Shown here: in pieces, positions 24,933 through 35,094 of the stretch
Layout of the letters: each line of letters starts with the position of its first letter
Position numbering within the stretch: position 1 is the first letter of the stretch
Assembly: GCA_016938615.1 (NCBI GenBank)
Contig: JAFGUH010000155.1
Location: 1-40,823, forward strand
Direction: 5' to 3'
Length of the DNA stretch: 40,823 nucleotides
Source: Halothiobacillaceae bacterium
Lineage (GTDB): Bacteria > Pseudomonadota > Gammaproteobacteria > Halothiobacillales > Halothiobacillaceae
Made by a program: the position numbers and the translations under genes
The notes under the pieces: model-generated
What the model was told of the DNA's origin: nothing
The model's database searches: none
What the model saw: the letters and a program-made list of their open reading frames with translations, nothing else

Positions 24933-26021
24933 ATGTTCCTAGCAAACCGCTGCACGAAACGATGGTGTCCCTGGCTCGCGGGTTTGTTCGCTTTGCTGGC
25001 GCCGCCTCCAAGACGGGCCCAACGCAATAACGCAGACCCGTCGAGAGACGGCTTTGCGGCGTGCGGGCAAGCCCGCGAACCCCGTCCGGGCGGGCCGCCA
25101 AGGGCCCACCTGTGGCGTTGCAGCGTGTGCGAATGGCGACGGGGCCATTCACCGCGCTCCGCGCCTTGCATCTGGCCCCTTGGCCGTCCCGCTTCAGGCG
25201 CGATCGATTCGTGCAGAGGTCCCCTATCCGCTACGGACGCCCGCCGATCACCCGGCCGACTCTCCCTGCCACGCCTTCTGGCGCTGGCAATGGTCATCGC
25301 CGTGATCTCCCCGGCCGAGCCTGCACGGGCCGAGCTTGCACGGGCGCTCGACCGGGAAACGACCGACTCGTTCGACTGGGATGCCGCCTGGGAACAAGCC
25401 GAGGAGCGGGCGCGCGAGGAACAGCGATTGCTCGAAAAGGCCCGTCAGGTCAACGAGGGCGAGCTCGAGTTTCTGGGCTCGGAACCCGACCCGGACGGTG
25501 CTCGGATGCACAAGCGCCTCAGGCTCGATCGCGAGAGTCTCGAGACGGGCTGGGCCGAGATGCACCAATGCCACGACAATCTCGACCCCGCCCCGGCGGT
25601 GCAAATCGTCTTCAATCCGGAACGTACCCGCAATATCCGCATCACGTCGCGCGAGGGTGTCGGCATGGCAAAGGTCGACGGCCCGAGCGTGCAGATGCGC
25701 GAAATCGAGCGAGGTGCGCGCCTGTGCGTGAACGCCCGAGTACTCGCCATCGAGCCCCATCCGACCGCCGCCGGCTACCAGGTGGAAAACGGGCCGTTCA
25801 TGCGGCGATTCCTCGACGGTTACTACCCGATGCACGTCCGCCTGGCGCTCGATTGGCCAGCGGGCCTGCTCGCATTCGCCGACAGTACGCCCCCCGCCCA
25901 ACCGGGCCTGAGCATCGAAACTCGCCCGGACGGCCTGCGCCTCGACGCCCACTTCGAGGGACGACTGGTTTCCAGATTGCATCTGCTGCCCGGGCCTGCC
26001 CTAAACGGGGGCGAGGAGTGA
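24933..26021 (+). CDS. Exported protein of unknown function, start region split by in-frame element
   Basis: I recognise no family. From ATG 24933 (GGGGA about 10 bases upstream) the frame is open for 362 residues, but 95 codons belong to element copy 3, inserted after Met-Phe-Leu. Deleting the element with one TA gives a 267-residue protein whose first 38 residues look like a Sec signal peptide: basic ARRSPGRLSLPR, hydrophobic LLALAMVIAVIS, then AEPARA before the cleavage point. The mature part starts acidic and helical (DWDAAWEQAEERAREEQRLLEKA), then looks beta-rich, with two Cys. With the insertion the signal sequence is buried about 98 residues in. Translation could instead begin at ATG 25290, giving 243 residues but a poor signal. 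No ATG, GTG or TTG lies between the element and 25290. Confidence 0.6.
   Translation: MFLANRCTKRWCPWLAGLFALLAPPPRRAQRNNADPSRDGFAACGQAREPRPGGPPRAHLWRCSVCEWRRGHSPRSAPCIWPLGRPASGAIDSCRGPLSATDARRSPGRLSLPRLLALAMVIAVISPAEPARAELARALDRETTDSFDWDAAWEQAEERAREEQRLLEKARQVNEGELEFLGSEPDPDGARMHKRLRLDRESLETGWAEMHQCHDNLDPAPAVQIVFNPERTRNIRITSREGVGMAKVDGPSVQMREIERGARLCVNARVLAIEPHPTAAGYQVENGPFMRRFLDGYYPMHVRLALDWPAGLLAFADSTPPAQPGLSIETRPDGLRLDAHFEGRLVSRLHLLPGPALNGGEE
24940..25226 (-). mobile_element. MITE-like element, copy 3 (complete, inverted, within a gene)
   Basis: A complete 287-bp copy in opposite orientation to copies 1 and 2. TA at 24940-24941 is followed by GCAAACCG and CTGCACGAAACGATGGTG. The other end, read on the minus strand, is TA (25225-25226), GGGGACCT, CTGCACGAATCGATCGCG. 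One TA plus the element is 285 bp, exactly 95 codons. No stop codon occurs in the host gene's frame, so the element reads through. It carries a single copy of the 22-bp unit duplicated in copy 2. Confidence 0.85.
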
Positions 26022-26082
26022 TTCGACGCCGAGGCCGTCGCCCCTCACCGATCGATCGGTTAGACTCGCGCGTTTTGCCCTG

Positions 26083-28353
26083 ATGGATCCCACCATGTCC
26101 CTTGCCTCGACATCTGCCGGCCACGCCGAATCGGCCGCCGTCTGGTCGGTCGATATCATTGCCCCGCCCGGATTGGAGACGGCATTGGCCGAGGAACTGC
26201 GGCACCTGACCGGCCAGACCATCAGCGACCGCCCCTTTGGTGCGAGCGCGGAGCTGTCCGCCGAGGGGGTCTACCGTATCCTTGCCGACAGCCTGATCGC
26301 CGCCCGCGTCTACCTGCCGATCGCCCGGGGACACGCCGCCGATGCCGACGCCCTTTACGCGCTGGCCGCCGGCGTCGACTGGTCGGCGCACCTCGGGCTC
26401 ACCGACGGCTTCTCGGTCACGGCCACCGGGAGCAACGAGGCGCTGCACCACACCGGGTTCATCGCCACGCGCGTCAAGGACGCCATCGTCGACCAGTTCC
26501 GGGACGCTACCGGCCGACGGCCAAGCGTCGATAGCGAGACCCCAGGCCTGCGCATCCACTGCCACCTGTCTCGCCAGGGGCAGGCAAGCCTCGCCATCGA
26601 ACTGTCGAACGGTTCGCTGCATCGCCGCGGCTACCGTGTCGATGGCGGCGAGGCACCACTGCGGGAAAACCTCGCGGCCGGGCTGTTGTGGCGTGCACGC
26701 TGGCCGCAAGTGGCCGCTACCTCGGCCACCAGCTCGACCACTCGAATCGGCCTGTTCGACCCGATGTGCGGCTCGGGCACATTCCTGATCGAGGCCGCTT
26801 TCTCGCTTCGGGGCATGCCGCCTGCGATGCGGCGTCGGCGCCTGGGCTCGCCGGCCTGGGGCGGGCACGACGCGATCGCCCGCGACGCGATCCTTGACGG
26901 CCCCGCCCGCTGCTGGGTCGAGCCGCCCCGTGAGGGTACGGAAATCGTCCTCTACGGTCAGGATCGCGATCCGTTACAGCTTGCCGCGGCACACGCGAAC
27001 ATCGAATCGGCCGGCCTGGGTGAGGCGGTCGAGGTCCATCACGCCGACAGCTTTGCCGCGCCTTGCCCTGACGTCCTCGACGGGATCGAGGCCGGCCTGT
27101 TGATCAGCAACGTCCCCTTCGGCGAGCGGATCGAGTCGGCCGGTAGCGAGAGCGAATGGCTTGCCCTGTGCACGCAGTGGACACGCTGCCTGCCCGGCTG
27201 GTTTTGGGGCATCCTGCACGGCGAGGAGTCCGGTGGGAGTTGGCCACTGCGGTTCGACCGACGCCAGACGGTCATCCACGGTGGCGTCGAGACGGAGTTC
27301 CTGCGGGGACAGCTCGGCGAGAAAAGCCTGCGCCGGCCGGCCGGCCCGCATGCCCTGGCCGGCCGCCTGATCGCCCAGGGGCGGGCGGGAGAACGCAGCG
27401 CGGAAGACTTTGCCAACCGGCTGAAAAAGAACTGGAAACAGCGTCAATCGCTGCTCAGGCAAGGCGACAATGCCCTGCGCCTCTACGACGCCGACCTGCC
27501 TGATTTCAAGCTTGCGCTCGACTACTACCGCACCGAGGACGGCGAGGCCTGGCTCGACATCCAGGAATATCAGGCACCGCGCCAGATCGACCCGCAGAAA
27601 GCACGGGCACGCCTGGCCGCAGCGGTGGCGGCCGCCGTCGAGACGCTCGCCATCGACGAGCACTGCGTCGTCGTTCGCCAGCGCGCCCGTCAGTCGGGCC
27701 GCCAGCAGTACGGTCGCTTTGGTGGCGAGCATATCGAGCGCGTGATTCGCGAACGCGACACGCGCCTGTCGATCAACCTGACCGACTATCTCGATGTCGG
27801 CCTGTTCATCGACCATCGCATGGTGCGCGACCGCCTGGTCGACCTGGCGCGCGGCAAGCATCTGCTCAACCTGTTCTGCTACACGGCCAGCGCCTCGGTG
27901 CGCGCCGCCGTGGGTGGGGCGCACGCGACCACGTCGGTCGACCTCTCGAACACCTACCTCGACTGGGCCGAGCGAAACTTCGGTCTCAATGGCCTGGCCG
28001 TGGGAGTAGACCACCGGCTGGTGCGCGCCGATGTGCTGCGCTGGCTCGACGAGGCGTGCAGCGCGGGGGTGAGCTATGACGTGATCTTCCTCGATCCGCC
28101 GTCGTTTTCGAACTCCAAGTCGATGGAGGCGGACCTCGACATACAGCGCGATCACCCGGCGCTGATCGAGGCGTGCATGCGCCTGCTACCGGCAGAAGGC
28201 GTTCTCGTCTTTTCAAATAACCGAAAAGGGTTTACATTGCACCCCGACGTCGAGAACCGGTTCCAACCACATGATCTGTCGAGAAAAACCCTCCCGAAAG
28301 ACTTTTCGCGGACGCCCGGGCGGCGTTTCGTCTGTGAAATCCGCCATCGCTGA
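26083..28353 (+). CDS. rlmL: Bifunctional 23S rRNA methyltransferase RlmKL
   Basis: A 756-residue fused enzyme that in E. coli makes m2G2445 (RlmL half) and m7G2069 (RlmK half) in 23S rRNA. An N-terminal THUMP region (about 20-170) precedes the first methyltransferase domain with FDPMCGSGTFLIEAA (225-239). The RlmK half has the cofactor site LFCYTASASVRAAVGGA and the catalytic-loop motif FLDPPSFSNSK (about 670). The RlmL catalytic loop, normally NPPY, reads N343-V-P-F346 here, which may affect m2G formation. A second ATG at 26095 is an equally plausible start. TAGACT at about 26061-26066 may be its -10 box. The next gene probably overlaps its 3' end by 20 bp. Confidence 0.93.
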   Translation: MDPTMSLASTSAGHAESAAVWSVDIIAPPGLETALAEELRHLTGQTISDRPFGASAELSAEGVYRILADSLIAARVYLPIARGHAADADALYALAAGVDWSAHLGLTDGFSVTATGSNEALHHTGFIATRVKDAIVDQFRDATGRRPSVDSETPGLRIHCHLSRQGQASLAIELSNGSLHRRGYRVDGGEAPLRENLAAGLLWRARWPQVAATSATSSTTRIGLFDPMCGSGTFLIEAAFSLRGMPPAMRRRRLGSPAWGGHDAIARDAILDGPARCWVEPPREGTEIVLYGQDRDPLQLAAAHANIESAGLGEAVEVHHADSFAAPCPDVLDGIEAGLLISNVPFGERIESAGSESEWLALCTQWTRCLPGWFWGILHGEESGGSWPLRFDRRQTVIHGGVETEFLRGQLGEKSLRRPAGPHALAGRLIAQGRAGERSAEDFANRLKKNWKQRQSLLRQGDNALRLYDADLPDFKLALDYYRTEDGEAWLDIQEYQAPRQIDPQKARARLAAAVAAAVETLAIDEHCVVVRQRARQSGRQQYGRFGGEHIERVIRERDTRLSINLTDYLDVGLFIDHRMVRDRLVDLARGKHLLNLFCYTASASVRAAVGGAHATTSVDLSNTYLDWAERNFGLNGLAVGVDHRLVRADVLRWLDEACSAGVSYDVIFLDPPSFSNSKSMEADLDIQRDHPALIEACMRLLPAEGVLVFSNNRKGFTLHPDVENRFQPHDLSRKTLPKDFSRTPGRRFVCEIRHR

Positions 28354-29011
28354 GCCCCGCCCGGCCGCGCTCGCCACCCCCGCCACCCTCGCCACCCGGG
28401 CGGCAACGGCTGTGATCGGTCGTCGACTGGCCGCGCTGGCCCCGGTCGTGGTCGTCCTGGGCGTGACCAGCGGCTGCGCCACCCAGATGACGCCCCCGAC
28501 CGATGGCGGCGGCGAGCCGGACCGGGCCGGCACCGCTCCGCGCGAGTTGCCGCCGACTCCGCTCGACACGATCGATACCAACTCCGGCTTGCACAGCCGC
28601 GCTACCGAGGCCGTGGTCCAGGCGCTCGCCCAGCTGGGCACTCCCTACCGCTGGGGCGGCGAGTCGGCCAACCACGGCTTCGATTGCAGCGGCCTGACGC
28701 AATACGCCTATCAGGCCGCCAATATCTCGCTGCCGCGTACGTCGTACCGCCAGTACCGGGCCACCCGGCGCGTCGATCGCCAGGCTCTCCGCCCCGGCGA
28801 CCTGGTCTTCTTTCACCTCAATGGTCGCCGGATCGATCACGTGGGAATCTATGTGGGCGGCAAGCGCTTCGTACACGCGCCATCCACCGGCAAGACCGTG
28901 TCCTTCGCACGACTCGACAATCCGTTCTGGTCGCGACGATACGCCGGCGGGGGCCGTGCGCCCGAGGCGAGCATCCTGCAACTGGCCGAACATCTTTCGA
29001 ACGACCGGTAG
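28334..29011 (+). CDS. NlpC/P60-family cell-wall peptidase, probable lipoprotein
   Basis: About 225 residues. A basic N-region and the hydrophobic stretch LAALAPVVVVLGV end in TSGC, a plausible lipobox. The C-terminal NlpC/P60 domain has the catalytic Cys in FDCSGL, His in IDHVGIYVGG and a third polar residue in FVHAPSTG. Such enzymes cut peptide crosslinks or stems in peptidoglycan; close relatives (Spr/MepS, MepH) are murein DD-endopeptidases. I chose GTG 28334, which gives a reasonable signal sequence; ATG 28271 would add 21 residues and overlap rlmKL more deeply. Neither has a strong ribosome site. Its 5' region contains a 9-bp repeat encoding Ala-Thr-rich sequence. Confidence 0.85.
   Translation: MKSAIAEPRPAALATPATLATRAATAVIGRRLAALAPVVVVLGVTSGCATQMTPPTDGGGEPDRAGTAPRELPPTPLDTIDTNSGLHSRATEAVVQALAQLGTPYRWGGESANHGFDCSGLTQYAYQAANISLPRTSYRQYRATRRVDRQALRPGDLVFFHLNGRRIDHVGIYVGGKRFVHAPSTGKTVSFARLDNPFWSRRYAGGGRAPEASILQLAEHLSNDR
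28370..28396. repeat. 9-bp triplicate repeat in NlpC gene
   Basis: Three adjacent units (CTCGCCACC, CCCGCCACC, CTCGCCACC) encode an Ala-Thr-Leu/Pro stretch just before the signal hydrophobic core. Confidence 0.7.
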
Positions 29012-29222
29012 GGCCTCTGGCGGTCACCTCGGTACGAATGCAATACCGTCGACCCACGCCTTGATCACGAACGGCGTGCCGAGTCGCCCGCGGCATGGCA
29101 CTGGCGCAGAGGTTCCTTGACCATCCTCGGCGGGCGGCAGCCATCGCAGTCGGAAACGGCGCATCCTCCGACGCGACCGTGAATGAGCCTCCAGGTCCCG
29201 TCCCGGCAACCGGCCGGCTCGC

Positions 29223-30731
29223 TCAATCCTTGTCCGTCGGCTTGTCCACCCGCCACTCGACCGGCACGTCGCCGTCGATAAACCGCAGGGTCAAGGGCAA
29301 ACGGCCGGTCTTGCGTCCCCGGGACTCGATCTCAGCGGCCCGCTTGATCAGGGTCGCCGGCGACTCCCGTGTCTGCACCAGCGCATACCCGCGCCGCTGT
29401 ACCTCGGCGGGGCCCAGAGCGCGTAACTGAGCCCCCAGCGCCGCGAGTTGCCTGCGGTGGGCCTCGACGCGTCGTTGCACGATAGCGCCGTTCAGGCTAG
29501 TGGCTGACAGCCGAGTCGACCAGTGCGCAACCATCCGCTCTCGGACGACCAACAGGCGCCGTGAGGCGGTGGCCAGACGCTCCCTCTCCGCCAGTTGTGT
29601 TGCCGCGAGCGCTCGAGCCAATCGTCGCTTCGGCGCCTCCAGAGCGGCTCGCCGCAGGGACAGTCGCTCGCGCGGGTGACGCGTCTCGAGCACGCGCCGG
29701 AGGGTTTGCACGCGCTGGCGCCCCATCGCGATCCGACGCTCCAACGCTCGCCGCAAAGGGGCCTCCAGGCCCGCCACCTGCAGCCACCCCCGCCGCAGGC
29801 GTTCGCCGGGACCGGCGCGCTCTAGACGCCGTGCCAGCCAATCGATGCGCAGGGCCTCGCCCTCGAGGCGCGCCTGCCAGGCGGCCGTGACGCGCGCGAT
29901 CCGCTCCGCGCGCTGTCGACGCAGATCGGCGACCGTGATCGGTGTGGCCAACTCCGCCGCGCCCGTGGGCGTAGCCGCGCGCCGGTCGGCCGCGAGGTCG
30001 CACAAGGTGATGTCTGTCTCGTGCCCCACGCCACTGATGATCGGCAACGGACAGGCCCGCAAGGCACGCACCAACCCTTCGTCGTTGAACGACCACAGGT
30101 CCGTCAACGACCCACCACCCCGAACGATGAGTGCGACGTCGTAATCACCCGTCGCCAAGCCGGCCACTGCCCGGCGCAACTCGGCGGCGGACTCCGCACC
30201 CTGAACGCGCACCGGGAACAAGGTCACGCGAGCCAGCGGCAGTCGTCTGGCCAACGTGACGCGCACGTCGTGGATGGCCGCGCCCGTATCCGATGAGATG
30301 ACCGCGATGTGCCGGGGCAGCGTGGGGGTCGGCCGCTTGGCCTCGGCGGCGAACAGCCCTTCGGCCGCCAACCGTTGCTTGAGCCGTTCGAACTCCGCGG
30401 CGAGACGTCCTTCGCCGGCCGGGGCGATCGACTCGACGATCAGTTGATAGGCACCACGAGCCGCGTAGATGCCCAGCCGACCGGTCACCACCACCTCCAC
30501 GCCTTCGCGCGGCGAATGCCGGCTGCGCATGGCGTGCCCGCGGAAGAAGGCACAGCGCAATTGTGCGCTGTCGTCCTTGAGCGCGAAATAGTGGTGACCG
30601 GAGGCGGCACGCTTGTGCTCGGCGATTTCGCCGATCACCTCCACCGTGCCGAATACCTGTCCAAGCAGGTCGCCCGCCTGTTTGTTGATCTGGGAGACCG
30701 AGAGCGCAGTCTGTCCGGTTGTCGCCGTCAT
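29223..30731 (-). CDS. xseA: Exodeoxyribonuclease VII large subunit
   Basis: A 502-residue catalytic subunit of exonuclease VII, which degrades single-stranded DNA from both ends together with the small subunit XseB (not in this window). The N-terminal OB fold is clear (VFGTVEVIGEIAEHKRAASGHHYFALKDD). The catalytic domain has LPRHIAVISSDTGAAIHDV, IVRGGGSLTDLWSFNDE and ISGVGHETDITLCDLAADRRAATPTGAAE, followed by a long arginine-rich coiled coil (about 290-450). The start MTATTGQTALSVSQIN is conserved in style. It is transcribed away from guaB and has a terminator-separated neighbour upstream on the same strand. Confidence 0.96.
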   Translation of the reverse strand: MTATTGQTALSVSQINKQAGDLLGQVFGTVEVIGEIAEHKRAASGHHYFALKDDSAQLRCAFFRGHAMRSRHSPREGVEVVVTGRLGIYAARGAYQLIVESIAPAGEGRLAAEFERLKQRLAAEGLFAAEAKRPTPTLPRHIAVISSDTGAAIHDVRVTLARRLPLARVTLFPVRVQGAESAAELRRAVAGLATGDYDVALIVRGGGSLTDLWSFNDEGLVRALRACPLPIISGVGHETDITLCDLAADRRAATPTGAAELATPITVADLRRQRAERIARVTAAWQARLEGEALRIDWLARRLERAGPGERLRRGWLQVAGLEAPLRRALERRIAMGRQRVQTLRRVLETRHPRERLSLRRAALEAPKRRLARALAATQLAERERLATASRRLLVVRERMVAHWSTRLSATSLNGAIVQRRVEAHRRQLAALGAQLRALGPAEVQRRGYALVQTRESPATLIKRAAEIESRGRKTGRLPLTLRFIDGDVPVEWRVDKPTDKD

Positions 30732-30778
30732 CGCCTGCCTTCACCTGCGGGCGCCCGGGCAAGTTCCGGGCGACCACG

Positions 30779-30807
30779 AAAAAGGCCGCGAACTCGCGCT
30801 CGCGGCC
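30779..30807 (-). terminator. Intrinsic terminator of the SoxK-like gene
   Basis: GGCCGCGA (30784-30791) pairs with TCGCGGCC (30800-30807). On the minus strand the stem is followed by five Ts (30779-30783). It lies 75 bp downstream of the stop codon of the minus-strand gene at 30882-31220 and insulates xseA. Confidence 0.85.
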
Positions 30808-30881
30808 GGGATTGTCGCTTTAACCGAGCCAGCACGGCGCCCTTCATCGGGGCGCGGTGCCGAACCGGAACGGCGGGTCGA

Positions 30882-31220
30882 TTACCAGGCGGCGTACGGG
30901 CCCGGGTTCGGCTGGCTCTTGTACTGCTCGGCGGCCAGTGCCTGCAAGCCTTCGATGCGCTTGGCTTCCTCGACGGCCGCCTCGAACTCGCCCTTGTCAG
31001 CAAGCTTGTCGGCGCCGGCCATCAGCGATCTCTTCCACTTGGAGCCGGTCGGGCTCCAGGCAAAAGCGCCGTTACCCATTTGCTCGACTTCCGCGGCTGC
31101 CTCGATGGCCGCCGCACGCGCTTCCTTGTAATCTTCCATGTTGGCAGCGGACGCGAGACCGGTGGTCGCGAGCAGAGCCGCGCCGGCACTCGCGGCGATC
31201 AGGTGCTTGGCTTTAATCAT
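30882..31220 (-). CDS. Small exported protein resembling SoxXA-binding protein (SoxK)
   Basis: A 112-residue protein with a clear Sec signal peptide (MIKAKHLIAASAGAALLATT, cleavage after ASA) and an 85-residue helical mature part. The pattern of alternating Ala helices, a central W-SPTG-x-x-W segment, LADKGEFEAAVEEAKR and a final LAAEQYKSQPNPGPY resembles the small SoxXA-binding proteins of sulfur oxidisers, which enhance thiosulfate oxidation by the SoxXA cytochrome. That match is from memory of the family and is moderate. AGGAGG lies 9 bases before the ATG. It stands alone: divergent from guaB, with its own terminator, and no other sox gene in the window. Confidence 0.55.
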   Translation of the reverse strand: MIKAKHLIAASAGAALLATTGLASAANMEDYKEARAAAIEAAAEVEQMGNGAFAWSPTGSKWKRSLMAGADKLADKGEFEAAVEEAKRIEGLQALAAEQYKSQPNPGPYAAW

Positions 31221-31362
31221 TTTTTATGTGCCTCCTAGGTGGTTTGCTCTGGTAGCGCTTGTGACTTTAGCGCAATCAAAGTGCGGATGCCAACACCTTG
31301 CAACCCCCAAGGCCACGCCCCCTGAGGCCCTGCAACGGCCCGTCGGTCGGTGCATGCGACCG

Positions 31363-32887
<1,525 letters not shown>

Positions 32888-32922
32888 CCCGTTTGTTCGC
32901 CCCGCGGGGCGTCGCCCGCTCG

Positions 32923-32951
32923 CTCGACCCGGCACCGCTCGCCGGGTCGAG
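32923..32951. other. Strong stem-loop between guaB and guaA
   Basis: CTCGACCCGGC (32923-32933) pairs perfectly with GCCGGGTCGAG (32941-32951) across a 7-base loop. A 14-bp GC palindrome (32898-32911) lies just before it. There is no T run, so it is more likely a message-stabilising or attenuating structure than a full terminator. Confidence 0.6.
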
Positions 32952-33011
32952 TCGTTACAGGGCCCACGCGACATGATTACCGGGCCCACGCTGAGAACCA
33001 CGGACAACACG

Positions 33012-34613
33012 ATGACCGAACCCTCGACCATCCCGCACCCCGATATCCACGCCGAGCGGATCCTGATCCTCGACTTCGGCTCGCAGTACACGCAGCTGAT
33101 CGCCCGCCGCGTGCGCGAGTCGCGGGTCTACTGCGAGATCCACTCCTGGGATGTCGACAACGCCTTCGTGCGCGATTTTGACCCCACCGGGATCATCCTT
33201 TCCGGCGGCCCCGAATCGGTGATCGACCCCCAGAACGCACCCTCGGCCCCCGAGATGGTGTTCACGCTGGACGTGCCGGTGCTCGGCATCTGCTACGGCA
33301 TGCAGACCATGGCCGCCCAGCTGGGCGGCACGGTCGAGAATGCCAGCCACCAGGAGTTCGGTTTCGCCAAGGTGCGTGCCCGTGGCCACACCGCGTTGCT
33401 CAAGGACATCGAGGACGAAGTCACGCCGGAGGGCTACGGCATGCTGGATGTCTGGATGAGCCACGGCGATCACGTGGTCGACCTGCCGGAAGGCTTCAAG
33501 CTGATGGCCTCCTCCGACAACGCGCCGATCGCCGGCATGGCCGACGAGTCGCGGCATTTCTACGGTCTGCAGTTCCACCCCGAAGTCACCCACACCCGCC
33601 AGGGCGCTCGCATCATCGAGCGGTTCGTCCGCGAGATCTGCGGCACGCGGGGCCTGTGGCGTTCGGAGGCGATCATCGAGACCATGATCGAGCAGGTACG
33701 CGAAAAGGTCGGCGACGAGGAGGTAATCCTCGGCCTCTCCGGCGGGGTCGACTCCTCCGTGGTCGCCGCCCTGCTCCACCGCGCCATCGGCGACCAGCTG
33801 ACCTGCATCTTCGTCGACAACGGCCTGCTGCGTCAGGGTGAAGGCGACCAGGTGATGCGCACCTTCGCCGATCACCTGGGTGTGCGGGTGATCCGGGTGG
33901 ATGCCGAAGAACGTTTCCTCTCGCGGCTCGCGGGCCAGCCCGACCCGGAGATCAAGCGCAAGCTTATCGGCAACACCTTCATCGACATCTTCGACGAACA
34001 GGCCGGCGCCCGGGAGAACGCCCAGTGGCTCGCCCAGGGCACGATCTACCCGGACGTAATCGAGTCGGCCGGCTCCAAGACCGGCAAGGCGCACGTGATC
34101 AAGTCGCACCACAACGTCGGCGGTCTGCCCGAGCACATGAAGCTCGGCCTGGTTGAGCCCCTGCGCGAACTGTTCAAGGACGAGGTCCGCGCGATCGGCC
34201 TCGAGCTGGGCCTGCCGAGCGAGATGATCATGCGTCACCCCTTCCCCGGACCGGGCCTGGGCGTGCGCATCCTCGGCGAGGTCAAGGGCGAGTACGCCGA
34301 ACTGCTGCGCCGCGCGGACGCGATCTTCATCCACGAACTACGCGAGGCCGGCCTCTACGACCAGGTCTCGCAGGCATTCGCCGTGTTCCTGCCGGTCCGT
34401 TCGGTGGGCGTGATGGGCGACGGGCGGCGCTACGACTATGTGATCGCCCTGCGTGCGGTGGAAACCATCGACTTCATGACCGCCCGCTGGGCCCGGCTGC
34501 CCTACGAGTTTCTGGAAAAGGTCTCGCTGCGCATCGTCAACGAGGTCCGCGGCATCTCGCGGGTCGTCTACGACGTCACCGGCAAGCCGCCCGGCACGAT
34601 CGAGTGGGAATAA
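33012..34613 (+). CDS. guaA: GMP synthase (glutamine-hydrolysing)
   Basis: A 533-residue enzyme that converts XMP to GMP using ATP and glutamine. The class I glutaminase domain (about 15-210) has the nucleophile in GICYGMQTM and the His-Glu pair in QFHPEVTHT. The ATP pyrophosphatase domain has the P-loop [13 protein letters not shown] (near 240), and the C-terminal dimerisation domain ends KPPGTIEWE. The ATG at 33012 is closest to the usual length; an in-frame ATG at 32973 would add 13 residues. It is the second gene of the guaBA operon. Confidence 0.98.
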   Translation: MTEPSTIPHPDIHAERILILDFGSQYTQLIARRVRESRVYCEIHSWDVDNAFVRDFDPTGIILSGGPESVIDPQNAPSAPEMVFTLDVPVLGICYGMQTMAAQLGGTVENASHQEFGFAKVRARGHTALLKDIEDEVTPEGYGMLDVWMSHGDHVVDLPEGFKLMASSDNAPIAGMADESRHFYGLQFHPEVTHTRQGARIIERFVREICGTRGLWRSEAIIETMIEQVREKVGDEEVILGLSGGVDSSVVAALLHRAIGDQLTCIFVDNGLLRQGEGDQVMRTFADHLGVRVIRVDAEERFLSRLAGQPDPEIKRKLIGNTFIDIFDEQAGARENAQWLAQGTIYPDVIESAGSKTGKAHVIKSHHNVGGLPEHMKLGLVEPLRELFKDEVRAIGLELGLPSEMIMRHPFPGPGLGVRILGEVKGEYAELLRRADAIFIHELREAGLYDQVSQAFAVFLPVRSVGVMGDGRRYDYVIALRAVETIDFMTARWARLPYEFLEKVSLRIVNEVRGISRVVYDVTGKPPGTIEWE

Positions 34614-34638
34614 GCCGCCCGCGCTGCCAAGGCAACCG

Positions 34639-35094
34639 ATGAGCAGACGCGACCGGAATCACATGCGCGAGTGCCTGGCGCTGGCCCGGCGCTCGATCAT
34701 GCTCGGCGAGGTACCGGTCGGGGCGCTGGTGGTGGACGCCACCGATGCGATCATCGGCCGCGGCCACAACCGGCCAGTGGGCCTGCACGACCCGAGCGCG
34801 CACGCCGAGATCCTGGCCATGCGCGAGGCTGGTCAGACGCTCGGCAACTACCGGCTCGACGACTGCACGCTCTACGTCACCCTGGAGCCCTGCCCGATGT
34901 GCCTGGCCGCCGCCTCCCACGCGCGGATCGCCCGGATCGTCTATGCCGCTCCGGATGCCCGGGCCGGCGCCTGCGGCGGGGCCATCGATCTCAACCGGGC
35001 CGACTGGCATCACTTCCGCCCGGTGATCGACACCGGCCCCTGCGAAACCGAGGCCGCCGCCCTGCTGACCGACTTCTTTCGAGAGCGGCGTTAG
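34639..35094 (+). CDS. tadA: tRNA-specific adenosine deaminase
   Basis: A 151-residue zinc enzyme that deaminates A34 to inosine in tRNA-Arg(ACG). The zinc ligands and proton shuttle are in HAEILAM (near 55) and PCPMCLAA (near 86). DPSAHAEI, NYRLDDCTLYVTLEPC and the FRERR C-terminus are family-typical. The start codon is preceded by AAGG and lies 25 bp after guaA. Its stop overlaps by 4 bp the stop of the convergent YoeB-like gene. Confidence 0.95.
   Translation: MSRRDRNHMRECLALARRSIMLGEVPVGALVVDATDAIIGRGHNRPVGLHDPSAHAEILAMREAGQTLGNYRLDDCTLYVTLEPCPMCLAAASHARIARIVYAAPDARAGACGGAIDLNRADWHHFRPVIDTGPCETEAAALLTDFFRERR

Noticed and set aside
25061-26083. 340-codon plus-strand frame overlapping the exported-protein gene
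   Set aside because: It is the shifted frame of the gene with signal peptide, is Arg/Pro-rich, and starts inside the element.
29106-29116. Possible solo terminal-repeat fragment (GCAGAGGTTCC)
   Set aside because: Only 11 bases match the element end and the adjacent core CACGAATCGAT is absent, so chance similarity is likely.
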